A model generated the notes under the pieces. That model was not told where the DNA came from. It was given only the letters and a program-made list of their open reading frames with translations, and made no database searches. The position numbers and the translations under genes are program-made. 64,000 nucleotides of DNA from Bradyrhizobium centrolobii (GTDB lineage Bacteria > Pseudomonadota > Alphaproteobacteria > Rhizobiales > Xanthobacteraceae), in the NCBI RefSeq assembly GCF_001641635.1, contig NZ_LUUB01000070.1, positions 1-64,000 of the forward strand. The letters run 5' to 3'. Positions 1-8,592 of the stretch are shown piece after piece (within the stretch, counting starts at the first letter, position 1; every line of letters begins with the position of its first letter).

Positions 1-15
1 GAGCTTCTGCCAGAG

Positions 16-843
16 TTAGGCTGCCGCGCGGAACGGCAGCGGGTTGAAGTAAGCTTGATCCGGGGTGCCGCGGTCAAGGCTCGAGTGGGGGCGCCGGCCA
101 TTGTAAAAGTCGAGGTATCGGCCGATCGAGGCGCGGGCGTCGGACACGGTGTCGTAGGCGCGCAGATAGGCCTCCTCATATTTGACACTGCGCCACAGCC
201 GCTCGACGAACACATTGTCGCGCCAGGCGCCCCGGCCGTCCATGCTGATGGCGATGCCCTGACTGGCGAGCACGCCGGTGAACGCGGCGCCCGTGAACTG
301 CGAGCCTTGGTCGGTGTTGAAGATTTCCGGCTTGCCGTGGCAAGCAAGAGCATCCTCCAGCGTCTCGACGCAGAATGCGGCTTCCATCGTGATCGAGACG
401 CGCCACGACAGCACCCTGCGGCTGAACCAGTCAAGCACCACCGCGAGATAGACGAAGCCGCGCGCCATCGGGATGTAGGTGATGTCCATTGCCCAGACCT
501 GGTTCGGTCGTGTGATCTCGATCCCGCGCAGCAGATACGGATAGATCTTGTGCCCGGGTTCGGGTTTGGTGGTGCGCGGACGGCGGTAGAGCGCCTCTAT
601 CCCCATCCGCCGCATCAGCGTTTTGACATGCCGGCGGCCGATCTTGCACCCCTCGGCAGCCAGCAGGTCTCGCAACATTCGCGAACCGGCGAAAGGAAAC
701 TCCAGGTGCAGCCGGTCGAGCCGGCGCATGATCGCGAGGTCGGCGGGCGACACCGGACGTGGTAGATAATAGACACTGCCACGGCTGATCTTCAAAACTT
801 CCGCCTGTTTCGTGATCGGCAGGCCGTGCTCACGGTCGATCAT
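16..843 (-). CDS. IS3-family transposase OrfB (DDE integrase core)
   Basis: OrfB carries the rve/DDE integrase core that performs strand cleavage and transfer. The three acidic residues are visible: D in 'AMDITYIP', D in 'NTDQGSQF' and E in 'FVERLWRSVKYEE', followed by the family's 'YNGRRPHSSL' box. The start given is the ATG that overlaps the OrfA stop (ATGA), which would allow coupled translation. The same frame is open upstream to 1020 and is reached from OrfA by -1 frameshifting at 885-891, giving the OrfAB fusion. The gene is full length with no internal stop, so the transposase is probably functional. Confidence 0.9.
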   Translation of the reverse strand: MIDREHGLPITKQAEVLKISRGSVYYLPRPVSPADLAIMRRLDRLHLEFPFAGSRMLRDLLAAEGCKIGRRHVKTLMRRMGIEALYRRPRTTKPEPGHKIYPYLLRGIEITRPNQVWAMDITYIPMARGFVYLAVVLDWFSRRVLSWRVSITMEAAFCVETLEDALACHGKPEIFNTDQGSQFTGAAFTGVLASQGIAISMDGRGAWRDNVFVERLWRSVKYEEAYLRAYDTVSDARASIGRYLDFYNGRRPHSSLDRGTPDQAYFNPLPFRAAA

Positions 844-1175
844 CGCTTTGCGCTCAGCAGACCGGCTTTGCTGAGCGCGCCTTCTAAAAAATCGTTCTCC
901 AGCGTCAGCTCCCCGATCTTGGCGTGCAGCGTTTTCACGTCCACCGCCGGCTCGCTCGTTCTGTTGCCACCGCCAGCACCAAATACCTCGGCCGCCGCTT
1001 CCTGAAGCTGGGACTTCCACTGCGTGATCTGGTTCGGGTGCACGTCGAAATGCTCAGCCAGCTGGGCCAGCGTCATCTCGCCCTTGATTGCGGCTAACGC
1101 TACCTTGGCCTTGAATGCCGGTGCGTGGTGCCGGCGGGCTCGTCTGCTCATCGTCTCTCCTGATTCGCGGGACAA
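840..1175 (-). CDS. IS3-family transposase OrfA (DNA-binding helix-turn-helix subunit)
   Basis: This 111-residue protein has the usual OrfA layout: a basic N-terminus, a helix-turn-helix at about residues 20-60 (key stretch LAEHFDVHPNQITQWK) and a leucine-rich coiled segment at about 80-100 that mediates dimerisation in this family. It ends in an ATGA overlap with the OrfB start codon at 840-843. Upstream of the stop, the DNA contains the heptamer T_TTT_TTA in the OrfA frame, so a fraction of ribosomes should shift -1 into the OrfB frame and make the OrfAB fusion, the active transposase of IS3 elements. I chose the first in-frame ATG; the ATG eight codons in (MSRRARRHH) is an alternative. Confidence 0.88.
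   Translation of the reverse strand: MSRESGETMSRRARRHHAPAFKAKVALAAIKGEMTLAQLAEHFDVHPNQITQWKSQLQEAAAEVFGAGGGNRTSEPAVDVKTLHAKIGELTLENDFLEGALSKAGLLSAKR
885..891 (-). other. Programmed -1 frameshift slippery heptamer T_TTT_TTA
   Basis: Read on the minus strand from 891 to 885 the sequence is TTTTTTA, with zero-frame OrfA codons TTT (Phe) and TTA (Leu). Slipping back one base gives TTT TTT AGA, which continues in the OrfB frame. This matches the X_XXY_YYZ pattern used by IS3 elements to make OrfAB. Confidence 0.75.
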
Positions 1176-1190
1176 TCTTGCCCGCCGTCA

Positions 1191-1203
1191 GGCAGAAACT
1201 CCA
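1191..1203 (-). repeat. Terminal inverted repeat of the IS (transposase-proximal end)
   Basis: The minus strand reads TGGAGTTTCTGCC and starts with the TG dinucleotide typical of IS3 ends. It matches the opposite tip at bases 1-11 with one mismatch in the 11 bases visible. Confidence 0.7.
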
Positions 1204-1319
1204 CTTATCGCCCTGTCCAGATTTCCGGAGCCAGCTCTTGCCTTCAAAACCAATCTCGAGGTACATGTCTCGGTTTTGACCAGAACGAACCACCGTCGCC
1301 ATATGCGAGTGTGAGTCCG

Positions 1320-1345
1320 GTCAACTACCAATCTTGGCAATTGAT
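1320..1345 (+). repeat. Short direct repeat, copy 1
   Basis: The 26 bases match 2973-2998 at 24 positions (core GTCAACTACCAA). Similarity fades over the next 20-30 bases. The two copies bracket the TfdA-like dioxygenase gene. A shorter third match (14 of 15 bases) lies at 3783-3797 inside the porin reading frame. Origin unknown; it may be the edge of an old mobile element. Confidence 0.5.
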
Positions 1346-1441
1346 CGAGAGGGCAGGCCGGTGTCACGGTCCCAGACCATTTGGCGGACCTGGGCTGAAG
1401 AGCGTGTCAATCGATGGATCAAGCACCGCTTATCTTGACGG

Positions 1442-2443
1442 ATGCCGCGTCAGGTCGCGTCTCAGGCAACCGGTGATTCTCGCCAACAAACGGCAAGCTC
1501 GGAGAATGCCAGCGTGAATAGAGCGGTCGCGATCGATGCTGTTATTCCACCTGCCGATATCGTCAAGCGCGCAGGGCGCATCGGCGCCGAAATCAGGAAC
1601 ATCAAGCTTTCGGGGGCTTTGCCGGACCAGACGATCGCCGCGATCAACACCTTACTGATCTCACACAAGGTCATTTTCTTTCGCGACCAGGGGCATCTCG
1701 ACGACGTCGAACATGAGCGATTCGCTCATCGTTTCGGAAAGCTTGTCCCGCATCCGACGCTCGGTGCCATCAAAGGAACAACGTCGATCATCGAACTTGA
1801 CTCCACCCGCGCCGCGAGCCGGGCCGATCTGTGGCACAGCGATGGAACCTTCCTTGACGCCTATCCCAAGATCGCGGTGCTGCGGGGCGTCGTGATGCCC
1901 TCATTCGGGGGCGATACGATCTGGTCGAACACGGCAGCCGCTTATCTCGATATGCCGCCGCCGCTGCGCAGGCTTGCCGACGAGCTCTGGGCCGTTCACA
2001 CCAACGCCTTCGACTATGCCGTAATGGCCCGCGCCAGCCAGGAAGACAAGAAGCATTTCGATGAAGTCTTCACTCGAACGATCTATGAGACCGAGCACCC
2101 GGTTGTACGCGTTCACCCAGAGACTGGCGAACGTACACTGGTTCTTGGTGACGTGGTGAAGCGGTTCGTTGGGATCCCGAAATATGATGGCCAAAAACTA
2201 TTCGATCTATTTCAGTCCCACATCACCGCTCCCGAGAACACGGTGCGCTGGAGCTGGAAAGAGGGCGACGTAGCGATGTGGGACAACCGCGCCACGCAAC
2301 ACTTTGCAGTCAATGATTACAATGGCCAGCACCGGGTCGTGCGCCGGGCAGCGATCGAGGGAGAGGTCCCGGTCAGTATCGACGGTCGGCCCAGTGTCAC
2401 GCGGACAAAAGTCACCAAGCAACTGCTTGCGGCGGACGCCTAG
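1442..2443 (+). CDS. TauD/TfdA-family Fe(II)/2-oxoglutarate-dependent dioxygenase
   Basis: This 333-residue protein belongs to the non-haem iron, 2-oxoglutarate-dependent oxygenases that hydroxylate taurine, 2,4-D and related substrates in the cytoplasm. The iron ligands are H132 and D134 ('WHSDGTF') and H287 ('ATQHFAV'). R298 and R302 lie 11 and 15 residues after the distal His, the same spacing as H255/R266/R270 in E. coli TauD, so the 2-oxoglutarate site looks intact. Residues 1-25 are unusually polar; a GTG at codon 25 is an alternative start that would remove this tail. No partner genes flank it: a transposon lies upstream and about 1 kb of gene-free DNA downstream. The substrate cannot be told from sequence. 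Confidence 0.85.
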   Translation: MPRQVASQATGDSRQQTASSENASVNRAVAIDAVIPPADIVKRAGRIGAEIRNIKLSGALPDQTIAAINTLLISHKVIFFRDQGHLDDVEHERFAHRFGKLVPHPTLGAIKGTTSIIELDSTRAASRADLWHSDGTFLDAYPKIAVLRGVVMPSFGGDTIWSNTAAAYLDMPPPLRRLADELWAVHTNAFDYAVMARASQEDKKHFDEVFTRTIYETEHPVVRVHPETGERTLVLGDVVKRFVGIPKYDGQKLFDLFQSHITAPENTVRWSWKEGDVAMWDNRATQHFAVNDYNGQHRVVRRAAIEGEVPVSIDGRPSVTRTKVTKQLLAADA

Positions 2444-3444
2444 CAGCTTTGCGCTGCGGCTGCATTTACTCCCTTCGCTTGTCCCACTGATCTGGCTCGG
2501 CGCCCAACGAGCCGTCCGCTCCGTGCGCTGGACCGCTGTCGATGTCCTTTCTTCCGGCAGGTCCGGATCTGTACCAATCCGCGTCACGACGGCAGATCGG
2601 CCAATGATACCCTGTCGCGAATCGCGAATTCGGAGCGGCTTGATCCAGCTTCGGAGATTGAGAGTGCTTTTCCGGAAGCGCAATTCTATGGAACACGACG
2701 CGTCTCGGCAGCCACTTCGCTCCCGCCTTCTTGGGTAAGCGATGGCGGCGGCAATCTCGACCGCCCGCTTTGTGCGGCCGCGTATCCGTCGCAAAGCCCA
2801 TGTCCTGTCCATTCATCCCGCCACGTACTTCGGGGTAAGAGCCCTCGCACATCGCACCAGCTGAACTTGGCAGGCAAAGCAAGCTCAATCCGTCGCGTGC
2901 TGCCCGCTGCGAACGCCTGGCGGGCGCCAACGACCTCAGCCGCACGCAGCGAGACTCAGCCCCGCGGACCTCGTCAACTACCAACCTCGGCAATTGATGA
3001 ACGAGGCGGCACATGACAGTCGTGGGCCCATGAATAGCGAGCCGCTCGGGCGCTGCGTTCGTTCGCAAGCGGTACAAATCTGGGCGTCAATCGCTCCTGT
3101 CCTGTCGAACATGCGGTCTCTTGAATCGGATGATCAGAATGAGCGAAATCTTTAGGCCGACGACTGAGATGGGTCGCTCCCGTTCATGAACGGCGAACAC
3201 GTTCGGGTCGCCGTCCATGTCTCTCGCGCGGAAGTACTTATCGAGCGATCGACATATGCGCTCATGCGCATGTCCCGGCTCCAGTAGCCGATAGAGCGCG
3301 AAAACCGTGAACGAGTATGGGTCGGATAGACGGGGCTGGTGCCTTGAGCGTCGCCGGCGTGACCTCCTGACAATCAGACGCTCCGGACCGATTTGCTGGA
3401 GGGCCTGGTCCAGTAAAGCTGAGAAAAGGGAAGCGGGGTTCACC
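2444..3444. other. Gene-free stretch between the dioxygenase and porin genes
   Basis: I see no supported gene here. Several frames are open for 100-200 codons on either strand, but none shows a recognisable domain. The second copy of a short direct repeat lies at 2973-2998. A purine-rich stretch just before 3445 (AGGGAAGCGGGG) is a plausible ribosome-binding site for the porin. Confidence 0.4.
2973..2998 (+). repeat. Short direct repeat, copy 2
   Basis: This copy matches 1320-1345 with two C/T differences. See copy 1. Confidence 0.5.
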
Positions 3445-5049
3445 ATGTACGGTTGCGTGGTCGCGGCATCGATGCGGATACATTCGGCAGCGGCGACGCT
3501 TTGGAGCATCGGAACAGCCAAGCAGGATCGATCGCTTGCCATCGCACTTTCTCTTGCCGCGAGCCTTGGCGTCAATTCGGCGCCGGCACAAGGCACCAGC
3601 GTGTCTCAAAGGATCGATACTCCCGATGAGCTTTCCGAGAGCAGGGTTCGAAAGAAGCCGGCTGGCGGGGCGAAAGTCCGCGTCCGAGAGCTTAGACGAG
3701 CAGCGAGCGTCGTCGGCGGCTGTGCGTCGGCGCAAGCTGTTAATCGCTCGTCTCCGCAATGCTCCAGCACAAACGAGGTGACCAACTACCAAACTCGAAA
3801 ACCCGCCGACCCATTCGCCAAGTTCGAGGCTCTTCGTGAAAGGGGAATGTGGCTCAACATTCCTGGTCCTGCCGACACTATCGATCAGGATAGCGGCGGC
3901 GTGAGATCTGCATTAGCAGAGGTGGGAATAGGCTATGTTGGCTGGACCCAAAACACTTTCATAGACAATCAACTGCCCAATGCGGCTAGAAGCACCATCG
4001 CTGATCAGCGTTATATGGGACAAAACCCGACGTTTAACACCGCGAATTTCTTGATCGTGACCTACGATCTGAGCCGGTTTGGAATTCCCGATGGTCAGAT
4101 TATTGTGGGAGCCGAGCAGCAATACTGGACATGGAAGCCGGGTGGGCCAGATCGGGTGGGCATCAATACGATTGCCTACTATCAGACGTTTTTCGACAGG
4201 AGGGTCGAACTCAAGCTGGGTTATCTCAGAAATCAAAATGAGTTCGCCGGCACAGTGGTTGGCGGCAATGCCGGAGTCAATGTTTTTGGACCCTCATCGA
4301 ACATCCTATACCAGGCAGGAATGAGCAACAATCCGGCGCCCACGCCGGCTCTCAATGTGAAGTACAATTTTGATGATCGCATCTATAACAAGTTTTCAAT
4401 CCAGCGCTCGCTGAACCCCGACGGTCAAGCGGCGCAGATAGCCGAAAATCCTACAGGTCTAAACTGGAGTACGACTAACGCCGGTATCCTTCTGCTTGAC
4501 GAGTCTGGTTACAAGAACAAAGCGGCTCCCGGCGCGCCTGAGACATGGTTGCGGGCCGGCCTCGGCTTGAACAACAGCAGCTACACGAATTTGCAATATC
4601 CGGGTCAGCCGAGAAACAACGCGAACAGCGTCTACTACGTCGCTGCGGACAGGCAGCTCTGGCAGCTCGATATGGAAACCTCGCCATCTCGCGGTATCTA
4701 TGGCGGGTTCTCTGCAATGTACGCTCCGCCCGACCTGAACAAGGTCAGCCAGTATTACGAAGTCCGTCTTTATGCAAAGGGGTTATTTGACAGCCGCCCG
4801 CATGATCAAATGGCAATTGTTGCCACCAACACCGCGTGGAGTGCTTTTGCAGTTAACGCTGCGCTCGCTGGAGGGCATCTTGCGCATCGCGATAGTACTG
4901 CGATATCGGGGACGTATACCGCGCATGTGGCGCCCGGAATTTACACAAGTATTGGACTGACCTATATCAACAATCCGACGAGCATCACATACACACGTCA
5001 AACCGGCCACGCCTTGAATCTGTTGGTATCGACGTCAATGTTCTTCTAG
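3445..5049 (+). CDS. OprB-like carbohydrate-selective outer-membrane porin
   Basis: The C-terminal 380 residues read as a beta-barrel porin of the OprB family, which lets sugars and small solutes cross the outer membrane. Typical segments are 'GVNVFGPSSNILYQAG', 'RSLNPDGQAAQIAENPTG' and 'YYVAADRQLW'. The chain ends in two phenylalanines, the signature by which barrels are recognised for outer-membrane assembly. The frame is open from 3307, but 3445 has a better ribosome-binding site; 3472 is also possible. A hydrophobic stretch ending in 'APAQG' could be the signal peptide cleavage region. The roughly 90 residues between signal and barrel are low-complexity and arginine-rich, so the N-terminus may be a recent fusion. 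The gene stands alone, with no transporter beside it. Confidence 0.75.
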   Translation: MYGCVVAASMRIHSAAATLWSIGTAKQDRSLAIALSLAASLGVNSAPAQGTSVSQRIDTPDELSESRVRKKPAGGAKVRVRELRRAASVVGGCASAQAVNRSSPQCSSTNEVTNYQTRKPADPFAKFEALRERGMWLNIPGPADTIDQDSGGVRSALAEVGIGYVGWTQNTFIDNQLPNAARSTIADQRYMGQNPTFNTANFLIVTYDLSRFGIPDGQIIVGAEQQYWTWKPGGPDRVGINTIAYYQTFFDRRVELKLGYLRNQNEFAGTVVGGNAGVNVFGPSSNILYQAGMSNNPAPTPALNVKYNFDDRIYNKFSIQRSLNPDGQAAQIAENPTGLNWSTTNAGILLLDESGYKNKAAPGAPETWLRAGLGLNNSSYTNLQYPGQPRNNANSVYYVAADRQLWQLDMETSPSRGIYGGFSAMYAPPDLNKVSQYYEVRLYAKGLFDSRPHDQMAIVATNTAWSAFAVNAALAGGHLAHRDSTAISGTYTAHVAPGIYTSIGLTYINNPTSITYTRQTGHALNLLVSTSMFF

Positions 5050-5741
5050 GGCGCGTATCCCATAAATCACGGCGTACCTGATGCCAGCTGTGCTCCCGAC
5101 AGCAGTGGTGAAGCGGATGCCGCCTGACTTCGCTTGTGGGCCAGGAGCTGCCGAGCGTGCATCTTCAGTCCAGATAAATCCGTCTTCATGCGCTCAGCTC
5201 GCCGGCGACGTCCACCAGCGATGTGGAGGTTGGAGGAGCGTCATCATGCACTGTCATTGGGTACTTGCTGCTTTGTAGCGCCGGCTCCGCCCAAGCGAAA
5301 AGGGTTGCACCGTCGGGGACGGGTAACTGTCAATTCTGGAAACCGCGCCAAAGATCCTGGGCCCGCGCAATGGTGTCGTCGTGCCCCGCGGTCCGAGGAA
5401 CTGAGTTTCGAACAAGTCTGCGTCGCAACCGTGCTGCAACGGCCATCATCAAGCGGAACTTCTCGGCCGCTGAGAACGTGCTGACGGCCGGCAGCAGCTC
5501 CGCGCAGATGGGAAAAGGTACTGCGTTTGTGGCGTCGTCTTCATGGAAGTAATTGTTTTCGCTGTAGATTTTTAGTGCTTGACGGTTTTGAGATTGGTAA
5601 AAGCGACTTGGTGCATAAATAGGCCACTAAGACGTTTTTGCTCTATTTACGGATCATGAAATCTTGCAATAGAATTCTGTCCGCCCTATATAGTTGCCAT
5701 AAAGTCATTTTACGATCTATTTATGAACCAGAGGTACGACC
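5050..5741. other. Gene-free region upstream of hipBA
   Basis: Short open frames occur but none resembles a known protein. The last 130 bases are AT-rich and hold three copies of a 9-base motif and the likely hipBA promoter. Confidence 0.5.
5614..5725 (+). promoter_or_regulatory. Candidate hipBA operator region with three 9-base half-sites
   Basis: CATAAATAG at 5614-5622, CTATTTACG at 5643-5651 and CTATTTATG at 5717-5725 are the same motif, the first inverted relative to the others. The last ends 16 bases before the hipB start. HipB proteins repress their own operon by binding repeated palindromic boxes, so these are plausible autoregulatory sites. This is inference from pattern and position. 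Confidence 0.5.
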
Positions 5742-6080
5742 ATGGCCAAGGTCCGTCACCCGATATCCCCCTATGCAGCGGACGCTACGATGCTGCTTGG
5801 ACAGCTCCTGCGAAAGTCTCGCATCGAGCGGAAGATGAGCACACTCAATGTTGCCGAGCGGGCAGGGATCTCGCGCGGCCTCTTGCGCCGTATTGAGGCG
5901 GGAGATCCGCGCTGCACGATCGGTGCGGTCTTCGAGGTTGCCGCGATTGTTGGTGTCAAACTATTCGACGCGGAACGCGGAGCCATGTCTCGCGCGATCG
6001 AGACCAATCGTGAGGTGATGACGCTGCTGCCCAAGGCCGTTCGCGCCCGCCGAATGCAAGAGGTCAAGGATGACTTCTGA
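5742..6080 (+). CDS. hipB: HipB-like antitoxin, XRE-family DNA-binding protein
   Basis: This 112-residue protein has an XRE/Cro-type helix-turn-helix at about residues 17-72 ('LGQLLRKSRIERKMS...ISRGLLRRIEAGDP'). HipB antitoxins neutralise the HipA kinase by direct contact and repress the operon. Its last 11 bases overlap the hipA start, the translational coupling usual for this pair. The basic C-terminal tail (KAVRARRMQEVKDDF) is where HipB proteins reach their toxin. The upstream repeats at 5614-5725 fit autoregulation. Confidence 0.85.
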   Translation: MAKVRHPISPYAADATMLLGQLLRKSRIERKMSTLNVAERAGISRGLLRRIEAGDPRCTIGAVFEVAAIVGVKLFDAERGAMSRAIETNREVMTLLPKAVRARRMQEVKDDF

Positions 6081-7350
6081 TCCTGCCCATGCCGAGGCTT
6101 ATGTTTGGACATGGCTGCCGGGCCAGACGAAGCCCATCGTTGCGGGACTTTTGTCCAGGAATGGCGAACAACTCGTCTTCAATTACGGCCGGAGCTATCT
6201 CGAGCGTAACGATGCCCATTCCCTCTATGAGCCCGAATTACCCCTGCGGAGCGGCGTCCTTCCGCTCCTGGAGGGGCTCAGCATGCCCAATTGCCTTCGC
6301 GATGCGGCCCCCGACGCGTGGGGCCGGCGCGTCATTCTCAACCGAAAGTTCGGTGTGCGCGGCAAGGAGATCGACGCGGGAAGTCTCGATGAGCTGACCT
6401 TTCTCCTGGAGTCCAGCTCGGATCGTATTGGCGCTCTTGATTTCCAGGCGTCGCCCTCGGTCTACGTCCCGCGGGAGGGCGAGGGCGCATCCTTGAACGA
6501 GCTCTTGAATGCGGCAACGCTCGTTGAGCAAGGTACGCCGCTGACGCCTGAACTCGACCGCGCACTCTTCCATGGTAGCTCCATCGGCGGCGCTCGCCCG
6601 AAAGCAGCCATCACGTCTGATCACAAGAAATTCATTGCGAAGTTTTCCTCGCAAACCGACCTGTATAGCGTCGTCAAAGCGGAGTTCATCGCGATGCGCC
6701 TTGCGGCGGAGGCTGGACTGCGCGTCGCCCCCGTAAGCCTCCAGCGTGTTGCGGGAAAGGACGTCCTGTTGATCGAACGGTTCGATCGCGAGAAAGTCAC
6801 GGGCGGCTGGGCCCGCAAGGCCATGGTTTCGGCGCTGACGCTGCTGGCATTGGATGAACTGATGGCGCGCTATGCCAGCTACGAACAGCTCGCAACCATT
6901 ATCCGTCATCGTTTCGCGGAGCCGAGGGAAGCGCTGCGCGAGCTCTTTTCACGTCTCGTTTTCAACGTGCTCTGCGGTAATACCGATGATCACGCTCGCA
7001 ACCATGCCGCGTTCTGGAATGGTAAGGATCTCGCGCTCACATCTGCCTACGATATTTGTCCGCAGGGCCGCGCAGGCGGCGAGGCGACGCAAGCGATGCT
7101 TATTCTCGGGCAGGACCGGCACAGCCAGATTGCGCTCTGTCTCAAAGCCGCGCCTTCCTTTCTTCTCAACGAAGCGGAAGCCGTCGCCATTGCGGTCTCA
7201 CAGATCAAGACCATCAAGGAACGTTGGTCCAGCATCTGCGACGAAGCGGCGCTTGCAGAAGTGGACCGTAACCTGTTCTGGCGGCGTCAGTTCCTCAATC
7301 CTTATGCGTTTATCGGCGCGCCGCAGCCGATCGTCGACCTGGTTGGATAG
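6070..7350 (+). CDS. hipA: HipA-like serine/threonine kinase toxin
   Basis: The 426-residue product has the N-terminal subdomain and kinase core of HipA, a toxin that phosphorylates an aminoacyl-tRNA synthetase and induces persistence in E. coli. Visible motifs are the Gly-rich loop 'GSSIGGARPK' (169-178), which contains the autophosphorylated serine in E. coli HipA, K191, the catalytic loop 'NTDDHARN' (304-311, with D306 or D307 as base) and the metal-binding 'DICP' (328-331). All key residues are present and the frame is intact, so the toxin is probably active. The type with a short XRE HipB and no separate N-subdomain gene matches the classical two-gene hipBA. The cellular target here is unknown. 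Confidence 0.9.
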   Translation: MTSDPAHAEAYVWTWLPGQTKPIVAGLLSRNGEQLVFNYGRSYLERNDAHSLYEPELPLRSGVLPLLEGLSMPNCLRDAAPDAWGRRVILNRKFGVRGKEIDAGSLDELTFLLESSSDRIGALDFQASPSVYVPREGEGASLNELLNAATLVEQGTPLTPELDRALFHGSSIGGARPKAAITSDHKKFIAKFSSQTDLYSVVKAEFIAMRLAAEAGLRVAPVSLQRVAGKDVLLIERFDREKVTGGWARKAMVSALTLLALDELMARYASYEQLATIIRHRFAEPREALRELFSRLVFNVLCGNTDDHARNHAAFWNGKDLALTSAYDICPQGRAGGEATQAMLILGQDRHSQIALCLKAAPSFLLNEAEAVAIAVSQIKTIKERWSSICDEAALAEVDRNLFWRRQFLNPYAFIGAPQPIVDLVG

Positions 7351-7470
7351 GTTGGATTTTGGTGCGAACGGCCGACCGGAGGGACGTATGAAAAGAACAC
7401 CACTCGGCGGTCCCTTCACTAAGGTCAACCTCTGCTGATTTCCACGTCCCAGGCGCGCCCCGTCGCTTGT

Positions 7471-8181
7471 TCAAGGCGACGGGCCGGCGCTCGTTCGCTT
7501 TGGTTCCTCGAACATGGCGTCGACGATCTGATAAAAGGCCATCGGGCTGTTGGCGACTTCCCACACCGCGAGAATGACGTAGTAGCCGGTGCGCTTCGGC
7601 AGCTCACACACGTGAACGGTAGGCGCGCTGGGCATCAGGTTTGCATTCGGGTCCCAATAGGGCTGACCTTCGTTCTGGATCGTGCAGAACGGCCTTACAT
7701 CGAACTGGGCGCGTGTGAGCGGAGCGGATGGATTCCAGCTTATCCGGGTGATGAAATAGTTCCAGCGCCGGGTCAGGTGAACTGCGCCGTATTCCCATTT
7801 GAACGTTTGCTTGGCGCCGGAGTGCAGGCGAATCTTCGTCCAGCGCGTCGGCGTCTGCTCATCGAGCAAGGGGACATTCCCGCGCACACTGCTGCCGGCG
7901 ATGTGACCGTCCTGTGGCGGCACCGCGCTCTGGATATCAGTCGGCGCCGTCATATCCAGCAGCCCGCCCTTGACTGCAGGGAAGAACTTCCCGCTCTCCA
8001 TCGCGTTGGCCCTCCACAGGTCAATTGGACAGTCCATATTCCTGTGTTCGGTACATAGAACGACGCGTGAAGCGGGCTCGGTGAGGCGCCCTTGCGCATG
8101 AGCGCCTGCAACGACGACCAGCGAGGCTGCTCCGCCGAACAACGCGCTGAACCCGTATCGAAACCTATAGGGGATGTACAT
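7471..8181 (-). CDS. Secreted AA10 (chitin/cellulose-active) lytic polysaccharide monooxygenase
   Basis: The protein starts with a signal peptide (residues 1-27, ending 'VVVAGA') that leaves a histidine as the first mature residue ('HAQGRLTEPASR'). In lytic polysaccharide monooxygenases this N-terminal His and a second His form the copper brace; the second is H135 in 'AVHLTRRWNYFIT'. A Phe in 'AFYQIVDAMF' (about 216) would take the axial position. Four cysteines could give the usual disulfides. These enzymes oxidatively cut crystalline chitin or cellulose outside the cell. There is no carbohydrate-binding module and no glycoside hydrolase nearby. A weaker alternative is that it binds copper or colonisation surfaces without cutting. 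It is transcribed convergently with hipA and divergently from the peroxidase gene. Confidence 0.85.
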   Translation of the reverse strand: MYIPYRFRYGFSALFGGAASLVVVAGAHAQGRLTEPASRVVLCTEHRNMDCPIDLWRANAMESGKFFPAVKGGLLDMTAPTDIQSAVPPQDGHIAGSSVRGNVPLLDEQTPTRWTKIRLHSGAKQTFKWEYGAVHLTRRWNYFITRISWNPSAPLTRAQFDVRPFCTIQNEGQPYWDPNANLMPSAPTVHVCELPKRTGYYVILAVWEVANSPMAFYQIVDAMFEEPKRTSAGPSP

Positions 8182-8592
8182 CTCGCAAATTCCGGTTGGG
8201 TATTGGAAGAGTGCTCCGACCCCACAGATTTAGTCCGTGACTTGCTAGCTCTTGCAATCGACATGCCGTAAGCGGAGCCGCCCAGCCTCCGATGGCGCTG
8301 AGACGACGTGCTGCGAGGGTTTTCAAATAAGCGAAATCATTTGGTTGCCCGGACACTGCGGAATGCGGCGGAGCAGGATGTTTGTCCAAAAGCCTACATC
8401 GGCCAATCGCAACGCTGCGAACGCGTCGCAAAGCCGACGTCCAACAATGAAATTCCGCAGGGCTTAGCTTACGAGAACTGGCTCAGTTTCTGCATGACCG
8501 CAGGCATTCACGTAGCGGAGATGCGTTTTAACAAACCGATTAGCAACGCAAATGAAATCGGTGGCGGGCATCGAGAGAATCGGGGGCCTCAC
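8182..8592. other. Divergent intergenic region between the LPMO and peroxidase genes
   Basis: No gene is supported. The peroxidase frame stays open upstream to 8308, but that extension precedes a clear signal peptide and looks non-coding. Promoters for both flanking genes should lie here; I cannot pick them out confidently. Confidence 0.4.

Larger units (their letters stand above)
1..1203 (-). mobile_element. IS3-family insertion sequence, about 1.2 kb, left tip cut by the window edge
   Basis: The element carries two overlapping transposase frames on the minus strand between imperfect terminal inverted repeats. The inner end reads TGGAGTTTCTGCC on the minus strand (1203 to 1191) and the outer end starts GAGCTTCTGCC at base 1, so only about two bases (the expected TG) lie outside the window. 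The two-frame layout, the DDE catalytic domain and a T_TTT_TTA slippery site are typical of the IS3 family. The element looks intact and could be active. The target duplication cannot be checked because one flank is missing. Confidence 0.9.

Noticed and set aside
3087..3596. A 169-codon minus-strand frame with fairly natural composition (DPYSFTVFALYRLLEPGHAH)
   Set aside because: It overlaps the porin gene's likely start and ribosome-binding site and I recognise no domain. It could be a remnant, but the evidence is too thin.
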